Shown piece by piece: positions 26,536 to 35,860 of a stretch of DNA of 64,000 nucleotides; within the stretch, counting starts at the first letter, position 1; each line of letters starts with the position of its first letter. The notes beneath the pieces were generated by a model, which saw only the letters and a program-made list of their open reading frames with translations, made no database searches and had not been told where the DNA came from. Both the position numbers and the translations under genes were made by a program. This DNA comes from RYN-133 sp963785425 (GTDB taxonomy: Bacteria > Actinomycetota > Actinomycetes > Mycobacteriales > Jatrophihabitantaceae), in NCBI GenBank assembly GCA_963785425.1, contig CAWAVG010000004.1:744001-808000 (forward strand), given 5' to 3'.

Positions 26536-27701
26536 CGGCCGGCATGTCGCCCCCCTTGGTCGAGCGGGTACGCCACCGGCTCGTCAGCGACCGTGGCGAC
26601 GTGGCGGCGGCGATCCGCGCCGAGGCGGGCGGCATCGTCGACGACGCGGTCCTGGCGCACCTGCACCGCGAGGTGGCCTCCGAACTGACCGGCGCGGGCG
26701 TGCTCGAACCACTGCTCGCCCTGCCCGGCGTCAGCGACGTGCTGGTGAACGCCCCCGACTCGGTCTGGCTCGACCGCGGACGAGGGCTGGAACGGGCGTC
26801 GGTCACCTTCGCCGACGACGCTGCGGTGCGGCGGCTGGCACAGCGCCTCGCCGCGGCGGCGGGGCGCCGGCTGGACGACGCGCAGCCCTATGTCGACGCG
26901 ACGCTCGACGACGGCACGCGGCTGCACGCCGTGCTGCCGCCGCTGTGCCCGACGACCACACTGTCGCTGCGGGTGCTCGCCCGCGAACCGCTCGGGCTCG
27001 CCACGCTGGTCGAGCGCGGGAGTGTGCCGGCTGAGATCGCCGAGCTGCTGTCGGCGATCGTGCAGGCCCGCCTGGCCTTCGTCGTCACCGGCGGCACGGG
27101 TGCGGGCAAGACGACCCTGCTCGGCGCCCTGCTCGGCACAGTGCCGGACGTCGAACGAGTCGTCGTCATCGAGGACGCCGCCGAACTCGTCGTGACCCAC
27201 CCGCACACCGTGCGGCTCGTGACGCGCACCGCCAACGTCGAAGGCGCCGGTGCGGTCGGGCTGCGCGAACTCGTGCGGCAGTCGCTGCGGATGCGCCCCG
27301 ACCGGCTCGTGGTCGGCGAGTTCCGCGGAGCCGAGATGGTCGAGTTGCTGGTGGCCTTGAACACCGGTCACGAGGGCGGTGCCGCGACCTTGCACGCGAA
27401 CTCCGCCGGGGACGTGCCGGCGCGGCTGGCCGCGCTCGGCGGCCTCGCCGGGCTCGGCCTCGGCTCGGTCACCTCACTCGCCGCCAGCGCGCTGCGCGTC
27501 GTCGTCCACCTGCGCCGACTGCGCGACGGCGGCCGCGTGGTCGACGAGCTCGGCCTGCTCGACCGGGCGGGCGACAGTCTGGGCGTGCACCCCGTTTGGC
27601 GCCGCGGCCACGGCCTCGCAGCGGCCGCGAACACGCTGTTCGACGAACTCGTGGCCCGTGAGGCTCCCGTGCCGGGTCTGCTGCGGATCGCGCAGTGCTG
27701 A
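26532..27701 (+). CDS. tadA: Tad pilus assembly ATPase TadA (CpaF)
   Basis: The 389-residue secretion ATPase powers Tad/Flp pilus assembly at the cytoplasmic membrane. It has the N-terminal domain PLLALPGVSDVLVNAPDSVW, the Walker A FVVTGGTGAGKTTLLGALLG (about 177-196), the Asp-box VVVIEDAAELVV, the Walker B RMRPDRLVVGEFRGAEMVEL and the His-box TGHEGGAATLHANSAGDVPA. All motifs are intact. It starts in an ATGA overlap with ssd and ends overlapping the GTG of tadB, so ssd-tadA-tadB-tadC form one tightly coupled operon. Confidence 0.95.
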   Translation: MTAGMSPPLVERVRHRLVSDRGDVAAAIRAEAGGIVDDAVLAHLHREVASELTGAGVLEPLLALPGVSDVLVNAPDSVWLDRGRGLERASVTFADDAAVRRLAQRLAAAAGRRLDDAQPYVDATLDDGTRLHAVLPPLCPTTTLSLRVLAREPLGLATLVERGSVPAEIAELLSAIVQARLAFVVTGGTGAGKTTLLGALLGTVPDVERVVVIEDAAELVVTHPHTVRLVTRTANVEGAGAVGLRELVRQSLRMRPDRLVVGEFRGAEMVELLVALNTGHEGGAATLHANSAGDVPARLAALGGLAGLGLGSVTSLAASALRVVVHLRRLRDGGRVVDELGLLDRAGDSLGVHPVWRRGHGLAAAANTLFDELVAREAPVPGLLRIAQC

Positions 27702-28582
27702 CCTGGTCCGCGCTGGCAGTGGCAGTGCTGCTCGTCCCCGGTGCGCACCCAGCACGCGTGCGCGCACAGGCGCTCGCCGGTCGCGGGCGGCTCCGCGCCC
27801 GCACTGGCTCGCCTGCCCGTCGTCGCGCCTCGCTGCCGTCCTGGGCCGTGCCGGGTCTGTGCCTCGCCGTTGCGGCGGTGACCGGGGTCGCGACCGGAGC
27901 GGCCCTCGCGCTCACCGTCCTCGTCGTCTCGCTCACCGCGACCGCCCTGCTGGGCGCTGCCGCCCGCGGTCGCCGCCGCGACCGAGCCGCGATCCAGCTG
28001 GCGGCCGCCGTCACCCTGATGGCAGCCGAGCTCGAGGCCGGCACGTCGCCTGCGGCGGCCGTCCTGGCCGGGGCCGAGGCGTGTCCGAGCCACGAGCAGG
28101 CGCTCCGCGCGATGGCCGCGCGCGTGGCGGCCGGCGACGACCCCGTGGCCGCGGCCCATTCGCCGCCCGCCGCCCCGGACGGGCGGGACGCCGGCCACGC
28201 CGGCGCCGGGACGGACGGGGACGGGGACGGGGACGGCGACGAGGTTTCCGAGCTGGCCGCGCTCGCGCACGCGTGGCGGGTCGCGGTCGCCACCGGCGCG
28301 CCGCTGGCCGAGGTGTGGACCCGCGTCGCCCGAGAGCTCGCCGACCGCATCGAGCAGCGCCGCGCCGTCGCGATCGCGCTGGCCGGTGCCCGGTCGTCCG
28401 CGGCCCTGCTCGCCGTGCTCCCGGTGGTCGGAATCGCGCTCGGCACGGCTATGCAGGCGGAGCCGGTCCGCGTCCTGTTCACGACGGCGACCGGCCACGC
28501 CGTACTGCTGATCGGAGTCTGTCTCGACGCCGCCGGGCTCGGCTGGACCCACTGGCTCACTGCACGCGCCGAAGCCAGGTGA
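27695..28582 (+). CDS. tadB: Tad pilus platform protein TadB
   Basis: The 295-residue membrane protein is a type II secretion GspF-like platform subunit. N-terminal membrane segments include TWSALAVAVLLVP and AVPGLCLAVAAVTGVATGAA. The conserved helical domain reads VTLMAAELEAGTSPAAAVLA and VSELAALAHAWRVAVATGAP, and ends in two C-terminal membrane helices (AALLAVLPVVGIALGTAM). An unusual acidic/glycine linker with four GD repeats (about residues 172-180) interrupts the cytoplasmic domain. GTG 27695 overlaps the tadA stop. The next gene begins at GTG 28579 in a GTGA overlap. Confidence 0.88.
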   Translation: MLTWSALAVAVLLVPGAHPARVRAQALAGRGRLRARTGSPARRRASLPSWAVPGLCLAVAAVTGVATGAALALTVLVVSLTATALLGAAARGRRRDRAAIQLAAAVTLMAAELEAGTSPAAAVLAGAEACPSHEQALRAMAARVAAGDDPVAAAHSPPAAPDGRDAGHAGAGTDGDGDGDGDEVSELAALAHAWRVAVATGAPLAEVWTRVARELADRIEQRRAVAIALAGARSSAALLAVLPVVGIALGTAMQAEPVRVLFTTATGHAVLLIGVCLDAAGLGWTHWLTARAEAR

Positions 28583-29109
28583 GCACTGCATGGTTGTTCC
28601 TCGCCTGCGCGCTGCTGCTCACCGGCGCCCGGGCGGCGCCCGCCAGCGGTCCGCGCCGGGCGGCCGAACCCAGTGCCGCAGGCGCGAGCCTGCCGCTCGC
28701 GCTCGATCTGACGGCAGTCGCCCTACGCGCGGGACAGCCACTCGAGCGCGCGCTGCTCGCCGCCGCTCCCGCGGCCGGGGGTGCCGCAGCCCGGCTGACG
28801 TCGGTCGCCCGCTTGCTCGCCCTCGGCGCCGACCCGGTCGATGCCTGGGCCACGGTCGCCGACGACGCCGCGCTCGCCGGCGTCGCCGCGTCCGCACGCC
28901 GCAGTGCGCACAGCGGAATCCGGCTCGCAGCCGCGTTCGAGAATCTCGCCGCCGACCTGCGTGCGCAGGCCGCCGACGCCGGCCGCGCCCGCGCACATCG
29001 TGCCGGGGTCATGGCCGCCGCGCCGCTCGGGCTCTGCTTCCTCCCGGCGTTCGTCTGCCTGGCGATCGTCCCCGCTCTGATGGGGCTCGCTGCGACCGTC
29101 CTGCGCTGA
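28579..29109 (+). CDS. tadC: Tad pilus platform protein TadC
   Basis: The 176-residue protein starts with a membrane segment VSTAWLFLACALLLTGARAA. A GspF-like domain follows (LPLALDLTAVALRAGQPLER, VAASARRSAHSGIRLAAAFE), and a C-terminal membrane hairpin (LGLCFLPAFVCLAIVPALMG) ends the protein. Pairing with TadB as a heteromeric inner-membrane platform is established for the family. It ends the pilus-assembly operon. Unlike other actinobacteria, where the Flp-type pilin follows immediately, an ABC transporter operon comes next. Confidence 0.88.
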   Translation: MSTAWLFLACALLLTGARAAPASGPRRAAEPSAAGASLPLALDLTAVALRAGQPLERALLAAAPAAGGAAARLTSVARLLALGADPVDAWATVADDAALAGVAASARRSAHSGIRLAAAFENLAADLRAQAADAGRARAHRAGVMAAAPLGLCFLPAFVCLAIVPALMGLAATVLR

Positions 29110-29284
29110 CCTCGTAGGGTCTGCCCTCATGCGTCGCGAGACACGGCAACCGCCGCGATTCGTTCGGTCGTCCGGGCCCGGCAAACGTAACGGATCGCTC
29201 TGCCGTACGTAACGAAGTGATGAATATCGTTCAACTTCCCACTTCCACTGGAACTATCAGACGCAGCCCCGGAAAGGAGCAGGC

Positions 29285-30262
29285 TTGACCAAGTTCTTGC
29301 TGAGACGGCTCGTGAACTACCTGATCTTGGTATTCATCGCGACCTCCCTGGCCTACATCCTCGCCGCGGTCAGCCTGAACCCGAAGTCGAACTACGAGGG
29401 ACGCAACCCTCGCCCGCCCGCTGCGGTCATCGCCGAGAAGCTCGACGCCATCAACTCGAATCCGGCGACGCCGGTCGTGGTGCGGTACGGGCACTGGCTC
29501 GACGACCTCGTCCACGGCAACTTCGGCACCGAGGTGCAGGGCGACTCGGTCAACTCCGACATCGGCCGGCGGCTGTGGGTCAGCGGGCAGCTGCTCCTCC
29601 TGGGCACCATCATCGGCGGCCTGCTCGGCGTAGCCATCGGGGCCTGGTCGGCAGTGCGGCAGTACAAGTTCATCGACCACTTCTTCACCGTCACGTCCTT
29701 CGTCGTGCTGTCCGTGCCGGTGTTCGTCCTCGCCATCTTGTTCCAGCTGCTCGCCGTGCAGATCAACAAGTGGACGGGCAGCACCGTGCTGCAGTACTCC
29801 GGGCAGTTCGACCCCGCGATCACCGGCGGCTGGGACCAGTTCCTCAACCGCCTCAACCACCTGATCCTGCCGACGATCACGCTGACGCTCGGGGGTGCGG
29901 CGTTCCTGTCGCGCTACCAGCGCAACGCGATGCTCGACGTGCTCGCGAGCGATTACGTGCGCACCGCCCGGGCCAAGGGACTGCGCCGCAGCCGCGCGCT
30001 CGTCAAGCACGCGCTGCGCACCGCGCTGATCCCGGCGGTGACGATCTTCGTGTACAGCTTCGCGCTCATCTTCGTCGGCGCGACGTTCACCGAGATCATC
30101 TTCGGCTGGCACGGCATGGGCGAGCTGTTCGTGACCTCGATCCAGAGCAACGACACGAACGCCGTCGCGGCGGTGACGTTCTTCGTCGCCGTGCTCGTGC
30201 TGCTCGCCTCGCTGCTGCAGGACTTCGTCGTCGCGCTGCTCGACCCGAGAGTCAGGACGTAG
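29285..30262 (+). CDS. dppB: Oligopeptide/dipeptide ABC transporter permease DppB
   Basis: The 325-residue permease has six predicted membrane segments, beginning FLLRRLVNYLILVFIATSLA. The EAA loop contacting the ATPase is SDYVRTARAKGLRRSRALVK near residue 222. TTG 29285 is the start, set by a strong AAAGGAG ribosome site at 29271-29277. The preceding region (29199-29270) is relatively AT-rich and likely holds the promoter. The frame is intact. It is the first gene of a four-gene operon dppB-dppC-dppDF-dppA, in which the binding-protein gene comes last. Confidence 0.93.
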   Translation: MTKFLLRRLVNYLILVFIATSLAYILAAVSLNPKSNYEGRNPRPPAAVIAEKLDAINSNPATPVVVRYGHWLDDLVHGNFGTEVQGDSVNSDIGRRLWVSGQLLLLGTIIGGLLGVAIGAWSAVRQYKFIDHFFTVTSFVVLSVPVFVLAILFQLLAVQINKWTGSTVLQYSGQFDPAITGGWDQFLNRLNHLILPTITLTLGGAAFLSRYQRNAMLDVLASDYVRTARAKGLRRSRALVKHALRTALIPAVTIFVYSFALIFVGATFTEIIFGWHGMGELFVTSIQSNDTNAVAAVTFFVAVLVLLASLLQDFVVALLDPRVRT

Positions 30263-30264
30263 CC

Positions 30265-31204
30265 ATGACCACACCCACCGATGCGCTGCTGCCGACCGGA
30301 CACTCCGACCGACGGCCAGAGCGAGCCCGGCGCGGCGCTCGACGAGACCTCGATCCAGAGCCGCGGACGGCTCGTCCTGCGGCGGTTCCTGCGCCAGAAG
30401 CACGGCCTCGTCGGCATGGCGATCGTGCTGCTGCTCGTGCTCGCCGCGTTCGTCGGCCCGCACTTCGACAAATGGGCCTACACCGACCACGACTTCGAGA
30501 ACTTCCTGCACGGGGCCGTCGTCCGACGCACTGGTTCGGCACCGACCAGACCGGTGTCGACCTGTTCGCCGCCACGATGCGCGGCGCGCAGAAATCGATC
30601 CTGATCGGCCTGTTCGTCGCGCTCCTCGCCACGGGCATCGCTGCGATCGTCGGCGCGGCCGCCGGCTACTTCGGCGGCTGGACCGACCGCGTGCTGATGT
30701 GGATCGTCGACCTGATGCTCGTCGTCCCGTCGTTCCTGATCATCGCGATCATGTCGAGCCACTTCGCGGGCAACTGGGTGTTGTTCGTCGTGCTGCTCGG
30801 CGCGTTCATCTGGCAGATCACCGCGCGGATCGTCCGAGGTCAGACCCTGGCGTTGAAGAACCGCGAGTACGTCCTCGCAGCGCGCTACATGGGCGTCTCG
30901 CGATGGAAGATCATCATGAGCCACATCCTGCCGAACCTCTCGTCGCTGTTGATCATCGACGCCACCATCAACGTCAGCACCGCGATCATCACCGAGGCCG
31001 GCCTGTCGTTCTTCGGCTTCGGCGTGCAGCCGCCCGACGTCTCGCTCGGCACGCTGCTGTCCGACGGGCAGAACGCCGCGTTCACGCTACCCGTGGTTGT
31101 TCCTGTGCCCCGCGATCTTCCTCGTCCTGTTGGTGCTCGCCGTCAACCTCGTCGGGGACGCGCTGCGCGACGCACTCGATCCGTCCACCGGGAAGGCCCA
31201 GTGA
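30265..31204 (+). CDS. dppC: Oligopeptide/dipeptide ABC transporter permease DppC, frame-broken
   Basis: The permease begins MTTPTDALLPTG at ATG 30265. After a shift near 30335 it continues SEPGAALDETSIQSRGRLVL and LVGMAIVLLLVLAAFVGPHF. Two closely spaced insertions near 30515 and 30528 lead to THWFGTDQTGVDLFAATMRG, the DppC signature. The body includes WIVDLMLVVPSFLIIAIMSS and the EAA loop REYVLAARYMGVSRWKIIMS. A fourth break near 31090 precedes YPWLFLCPAIFLVLLVLAVN and the end DALDPSTGKAQ. The corrected protein is about 310 residues, normal length. The stop TGA overlaps the start of the ATPase gene. Confidence 0.88.
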
Positions 31205-33315
31205 CCACCGAGATCACCGAATTCATCTCGACCCGCAAGGTCGACACCGACGCGGTGCTCACCGTCGAGGACCTGTCGGTCACCTTCCCGGGCGGTACCG
31301 GGCCGGACGTGAACGCCGTGCGCGGGCTGAACTTCTCGCTGCGCCGCGGCGAGGTGCTCGCGATCGTGGGCGAGTCCGGGTCGGGCAAGTCGGTCACGTC
31401 GCTCGCGGTGATGGGGCTGCTGCCGACCAACGCGCGCATCGCCGGATCGGTGCGGCTCGGCGATCGCGAACTGCTCGCGCTCAACGACAGGCAGCTGTCC
31501 GAGATCCGCGGCAAGCAGATGTCGATGATCTTCCAGGAGCCCTTGTCGGCCCTCACGCCGGTCTACACCGTCGGGCAGCAGGTCTCCGAGGCGCTGCTGA
31601 TCCACAACGACGGCATGACCAAGCGGCAGGCGCACGCACGCGCGGTCGAGCTGCTCGACCTCGTCGGCATCCCGAACCCGAAGCAGCGCGCCAACGCCTT
31701 CCCGCACGAATTCTCCGGCGGCATGCGGCAGCGCGTGATGATCGCCATGGCCATCGCCAACGACCCGGACGTGATCATCGCCGACGAGCCGACGACCGCC
31801 CTCGACGTGACCATCCAGGCGCAGATCCTCGAGGTGCTGCAGACCGCGCAGCGCGAGACCGGCGCGGCGATCATCATGATCACCCACGACCTCGGCGTCG
31901 TCGCCGGCCTCGCCGACCGCGTGATGGTCATGTACGCCGGCAAGCCGGTCGAGGTCGGCTCCACCGACGAGATCTACTACCAGCCGCGCATGCCGTACAC
32001 GATGGGGCTGCTCGGATCGATCCCGCGCATCGACGAGCACGGCGGCTCGTCGCTGACGCCGATCGAGGGCAACCCGCCGGCGCTCGCGTCGCTGCCGCCG
32101 GGATGCCCGTTCGCGCCGCGCTGCCCGCTGGTCATCGACGAGTGCCGCGCAGACCGAACCGCAACTCGAGAACATCGGCGGCGTCGGCCACTTCGCGGCC
32201 TGTCACCGCAAGCAGGACATCGACTCGCAGCAGCTCGAGGTCAACGACGTGTTTCCCGCGCCGGAGATCGCCGACGCCGCGCATCGCGCGCATCCCGCGC
32301 GAGCAGCGCAAGCCGGTGCTCGAACTCGACCAGCTCGTGCGGCACTATCCGCTGCTCAAGGGTGCGGTGCTCAAGCGCCAGGTCGGCACGGTGCACGCCG
32401 TCGACGGCATCGACCTCGAGATCCGCGAGGGCGAAACCCTCGGCCTCGTCGGCGAATCAGGGTGCGGCAAGACGACCACCCTGCTGCAGATCCTCGAACT
32501 CAACGCACCGCAGTCGGGATCGGTGCGCATCAACGGACGCGACACCCGCGAGGTACGGGGCGAGCGAGCGGCGCGGCATCCGGCGCGACCTGCAGGTGGT
32601 CTTCCAGGACCCGCTCGCGGCGCTCGACCCGCGCCTGCCCGTCGGCGACGTGCTCGCCGAGCCGATGCGCACGCACGGCATGAACCGCAAGGAGATCGAG
32701 AAGCGCACCGCCGAGCTGCTCAAGCTCGTCGGTCTCGATCCGGGCATGACCTCGCGCTTCCCGCAGGAGTTCTCCGGCGGCCAGCGCCAGCGCATCGGCA
32801 TCGCACGAGCCCTCGCCCTCACGCCGAAGGTGCTGGTGCTCGACGAACCGGTGTCGGCCCTCGACGTGTCGATCCGCGCGGGTGTCATCAACCTGCTGCT
32901 GCAACTGCGCGCCGAACTGTCTTTGTCGTACCTGTTCGTCGCCCACGACCTGTCGGTCGTGCGTGTCATCGCCGATCGCGTCGCGGTGATGTATCTCGGA
33001 CGCATCGTCGAGATCGGCGACGTCGACTCGGTGTACGAGCGGCCGTCCCACCCGTACACGCAGGCACTGCTGTCGGCCATTCCCGTGCCCGACCCGCACA
33101 AGGAACGTCAGCGCAAACGGCTCCTGCTCACCGGTGACCTGCCCAGCCCGGCCGATGTGCCGCCGGGATGCCGGTTCCGTTCGCGGTGCTTCAAGTACGA
33201 CGCGCTCGGCGCCGACGACAAGGTCCGGTGCGAGACCGAGGATCCGGGGCTCTACGACCAGGGCCCCGATCACAAGGCCGCCTGTCATTTCGCCGAGGCG
33301 GTCGCCGTTGTGTAA
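31201..33315 (+). CDS. dppD: Fused dipeptide ABC transporter ATPase (DppD-DppF type), frame-broken
   Basis: Two ABC ATPase domains lie in one reading frame once three one-base breaks are corrected (near 32150, 32280 and 32565). Domain 1 has Walker A GESGSGKSVTSLAVMGLL, Q-loop IFQEPLSALTPVY, signature HEFSGGMRQRVMIAMAIA and Walker B VIIADEPTTALDVTIQAQIL. Domain 2 has GESGCGKTTTLLQILELN, VFQDPLAALDPRLPVG, EFSGGQRQRIGIARALALTP and VLVLDEPVSALDVSIRAGVI. Each domain ends in the oligopeptide-transporter cysteine motif (PPGCPFAPRCPLVIDEC and PPGCRFRSRCFKYDA). A fused DppD of this kind is known from M. tuberculosis Rv3663c. Length is about 704 residues. It energises peptide uptake with dppB, dppC and dppA. 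Confidence 0.9.
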   Translation: MTTEITEFISTRKVDTDAVLTVEDLSVTFPGGTGPDVNAVRGLNFSLRRGEVLAIVGESGSGKSVTSLAVMGLLPTNARIAGSVRLGDRELLALNDRQLSEIRGKQMSMIFQEPLSALTPVYTVGQQVSEALLIHNDGMTKRQAHARAVELLDLVGIPNPKQRANAFPHEFSGGMRQRVMIAMAIANDPDVIIADEPTTALDVTIQAQILEVLQTAQRETGAAIIMITHDLGVVAGLADRVMVMYAGKPVEVGSTDEIYYQPRMPYTMGLLGSIPRIDEHGGSSLTPIEGNPPALASLPPGCPFAPRCPLVIDECRADRTATREHRRRRPLRGLSPQAGHRLAAARGQRRVSRAGDRRRRASRASRASSASRCSNSTSSCGTIRCSRVRCSSARSARCTPSTASTSRSARAKPSASSANQGAARRPPCCRSSNSTHRSRDRCASTDATPARYGASERRGIRRDLQVVFQDPLAALDPRLPVGDVLAEPMRTHGMNRKEIEKRTAELLKLVGLDPGMTSRFPQEFSGGQRQRIGIARALALTPKVLVLDEPVSALDVSIRAGVINLLLQLRAELSLSYLFVAHDLSVVRVIADRVAVMYLGRIVEIGDVDSVYERPSHPYTQALLSAIPVPDPHKERQRKRLLLTGDLPSPADVPPGCRFRSRCFKYDALGADDKVRCETEDPGLYDQGPDHKAACHFAEAVAVV

Positions 33316-33366
33316 CAACCCCCGTCCAGTCACGCGCTGGGCAAACCACCACCATCAGGAGGACAA

Positions 33367-35121
33367 GTGAAGGTACGCACCCGCGGCGTCGCATTGGTCA
33401 GCGCCGCGCTCATGGCCACGCTCGGCGTGGCCGCATGTAGCAGTTCGTCAGGCGGTGGTGGTGGTGGACGGCACCGGCACAGGGACGGGCGGCGCGCCAG
33501 CGCCCGCTCCGTCGACCAACTCCAGCGGCGGCACGAGCGGCCTCGTCGCGGAGGACATCAACCCGAAGCCGGCGTCGGCGCTCAAGCAGGGCGGCACGCT
33601 GATCTGGGGCATCGACCAGTACTCCACGCAGTGGAACTACAACGAGCTCGACGGTCCGGAGTCGTCGACGGCGAACGTCATGAACGCCTTGATGCCGCAG
33701 CCGTTCGTCTCGGACGCCAAGGCGAACGTCAACCCTGACCCCGACTACGTGCTGTCGGCGAAGGTGACCTCGACAAGCCCGCAGACGATCGAGTTGAAGC
33801 TGAACCCGAAGGCCGTGTGGTCGGACGGGACGCCGATCACCGAGGCCGACTACGCGGCGCAGTGGAAGGCCCTCAACGGCAAGACCAAGGCCTACCAGGT
33901 CGCCGGAGCACGACCGGTTACGACCAGATCAGCAGCGTCGAGCAGGGCACGGGCGGCAAGTTCGACGTCGTCTTCAAGTTCGCGAAGCCGTTCACCGACT
34001 GGAAGTCGCTGTTCAGCCCGCTCTACCCGGCGGCGTACAACAGCGACCCGAACAAGTTCAACAAGGGTTACCTGAACGCCATCCCGGTGACCGCCGGGCC
34101 GTTCGGCAACCCGCAGTTCGACAAGTCGGCCAAGACGATCACGGTCACGCCGAACCCGGACTGGTGGGGCAACAAGCCGCTGCTGGACAAGATCGTGTTC
34201 CGTGCCGAGGCCGCCACCGCGCTGAACCAGGCCTACATCAACGGTGAGATCGACTACGACTTCGACGTCACCGTCGACCCGACCGACTACAAGCAGGTCA
34301 AGAGTGCGAGCAACGGCCACGTGACGCTCGCCGCCGGTCCGGACTACCGCCAGTTCACGTTCAACGGCAGCCGCGGCTTCCTGAAGGACGAGAAGGTCCG
34401 TCAGGCGATGTGGCTCGGCACCGACCGCACCGCGATCATCAAGTCCGACCTGACCGGCATCCCGTGGCCGGACGTCCCGCTGAACAACCACTTCTTCATG
34501 AACAGCCAGGCGGGCTACCAGGACAACATGGGCGACCTCGGCACCTATCGACTCGGGCAAGGCCGAGCAGATGCTCACCTCCGACGGGTTCTCGAAGGGC
34601 AGCGACGGTTACCTGGCCAAGGGCGGCAAGACGCTCGAGGTGCAGTTCGTCATCCCGGCCGGCTACCAGTCGAGCAAGAACGAGGGCGAGCTGTTCCAGG
34701 CGATGATGAAGACGATCGGCGTCAAGGTCGACATCAAGACGGTGCCGAGCGACGACCTGTTCGACAAGTACATCATCCCCGGGCAACTACGACGTCGCGC
34801 CGTTCTCGTGGCTGGGCACGCCGTTCCCGATCTCGAGCGGCCTCGTCGATCTACAAGTCGCCCAAGGCTGGTGGCGGTCAGAACTTCACCGGCCTGAGCA
34901 ACCCGCAGGTCGACCAGTTGCTGGCCAAGGCCGTCGCGTCCCCGGACTCGCAGGAGGCGACCTCGCTGACGCAGCAGGCCGACAAGTTGCTCTACCAGGA
35001 GGGTCACACCTTCACGCTGTTCCAGCGCCCGCAGATGTGCGGCGTGAAGAACGGCCTGGCCAACCTGGGCTCGTTCGGTTTCGCGAGCGTCGATTACACG
35101 AAGATCGGTTACGAGAAGTAG
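33367..35121 (+). CDS. dppA: Peptide ABC transporter substrate-binding lipoprotein DppA, frame-broken
   Basis: GTG 33367 follows an AGGAGG ribosome site at 33358. The signal peptide is VKVRTRGVALVSAALMATLG and ends in a lipobox VAACSSSSGG, so the protein is membrane-anchored outside. The SBP_bac_5 domain reads LKQGGTLIWGIDQYSTQWNY, AVWSDGTPITEADYAAQWKA and VRQAMWLGTDRTAIIKSDLT. The C-terminus is LYQEGHTFTLFQRPQMCGVK. Breaks lie near 33465, 33905, 34555, 34790 and 34855. The corrected length is about 583. It closes the operon and is followed by a strong hairpin. Ligand specificity within peptides cannot be read from sequence. Confidence 0.9.
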
Positions 35122-35134
35122 TACCGCTCCTCGA

Positions 35135-35164
35135 CAGGGCCCGGCCGGTGACGGCCGGGCCCTG
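35135..35164. terminator. Strong GC hairpin after the dpp operon
   Basis: CAGGGCCCGGCCG (35135-35147) and CGGCCGGGCCCTG (35152-35164) form a perfect 13-bp stem with a GTGA loop, 14 bp past the dppA stop codon. No clear T-run follows, as is common for actinobacterial terminators. Confidence 0.8.
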
Positions 35165-35304
35165 CTGCATTCCGGCCCGCTGACTGCGGACGCGCATAGC
35201 GCACGGCACCGACGCTCGCCGCGCCACGGTCCACATCCCGGCTCGTCGTCCACAGCGCCTCGGACGCGCCCCTGCGGACGGTCGCGGTCTGTTTGCCTGT
35301 GCGC

Positions 35305-35505
35305 ATGACACGACTACGAACTCTGATCTCTCGGCTCGCAAGCCGGATCCGCAGCGGCGTCGACGCCGGCATGACCACGGCGGAGTACGCCGTGGGCACC
35401 GTTGCCGCCGTCGCCTTCGCCGTCGTCCTCTACAAGATCGTGCGCAGCGCTGCGGTCTCCTCGGCGCTCAGCTCGATCGTCAGGTCGGCGTTGCATGCGC
35501 TCTGA
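35305..35505 (+). CDS. Tad/Flp-type pilin (DUF4244)
   Basis: This 66-residue protein has a basic leader (MTRLRTLISRLASRIRSGVD) followed by the processing region AGMTTAEYAVGTVAAVAFAV. The conserved glutamate and hydrophobic stretch are as in class III (Flp) pilins, and cleavage is expected before MTTAEYAVG. The mature pilin would be about 39 residues. It corresponds to DUF4244 and Rv3656c. ATG 35305 is preferred to TTG 35293. The 3' end overlaps the start of the TadE gene. It is separated from its assembly genes by the dpp operon. Confidence 0.85.
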   Translation: MTRLRTLISRLASRIRSGVDAGMTTAEYAVGTVAAVAFAVVLYKIVRSAAVSSALSSIVRSALHAL

Positions 35506-35860
35506 GCGCGGCGCGCGCACCTCGCGCGCCGACAGCGACGACGCGGGCATGGTGACGGCGGAACTCGCCGCCTGCCTGCCGGTGCTCGTCCTCCTCCTCG
35601 CCGTCGCGCTCAGCGTCGTCTCGATTGCGTCGGCGCGGCTGCGGGCGCAGGACGCCGCACGCGAGGCCGCCCGCGCCGCGGCCCGGTCGGATGACGGCGC
35701 GCGGGTCGCGGCCGAGATCGCTCCCGGCGTGCACGTCACCCTGTCCGGGTCCGGGTCAACCGTGCGGGCGGTCGCGACGTTGCGGGCGCACCTGGTCGTG
35801 CCGTTCCTGCCGGCGGTCGAGGTGACCGAGCAGGCGGTGGCGGCACGCGAACCGCCGTGA
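35495..35860 (+). CDS. TadE-like pseudopilin
   Basis: The 121-residue protein has a leader ending DSDDAGMVTAELAACLPVLV, with the TadE-type glutamate and a membrane helix (VLLLAVALSVVSIASARL). A small extracytoplasmic domain follows (AAEIAPGVHVTLSGSGSTVR). It resembles Rv3655c and other TadE/minor pilins. It overlaps the pilin stop and the next start (GTGA at 35857), so it is translationally coupled in a three-gene set. Confidence 0.82.
   Translation: MRSERGARTSRADSDDAGMVTAELAACLPVLVLLLAVALSVVSIASARLRAQDAAREAARAAARSDDGARVAAEIAPGVHVTLSGSGSTVRAVATLRAHLVVPFLPAVEVTEQAVAAREPP

Noticed and set aside
29575..33315. A 1246-codon forward frame spanning dppB, dppC and the ATPase.
   Set aside because: It is an artefact: it reads dppB out of frame and then enters dppC and the ATPase. 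Domain motifs define separate genes with overlapping stops and starts.
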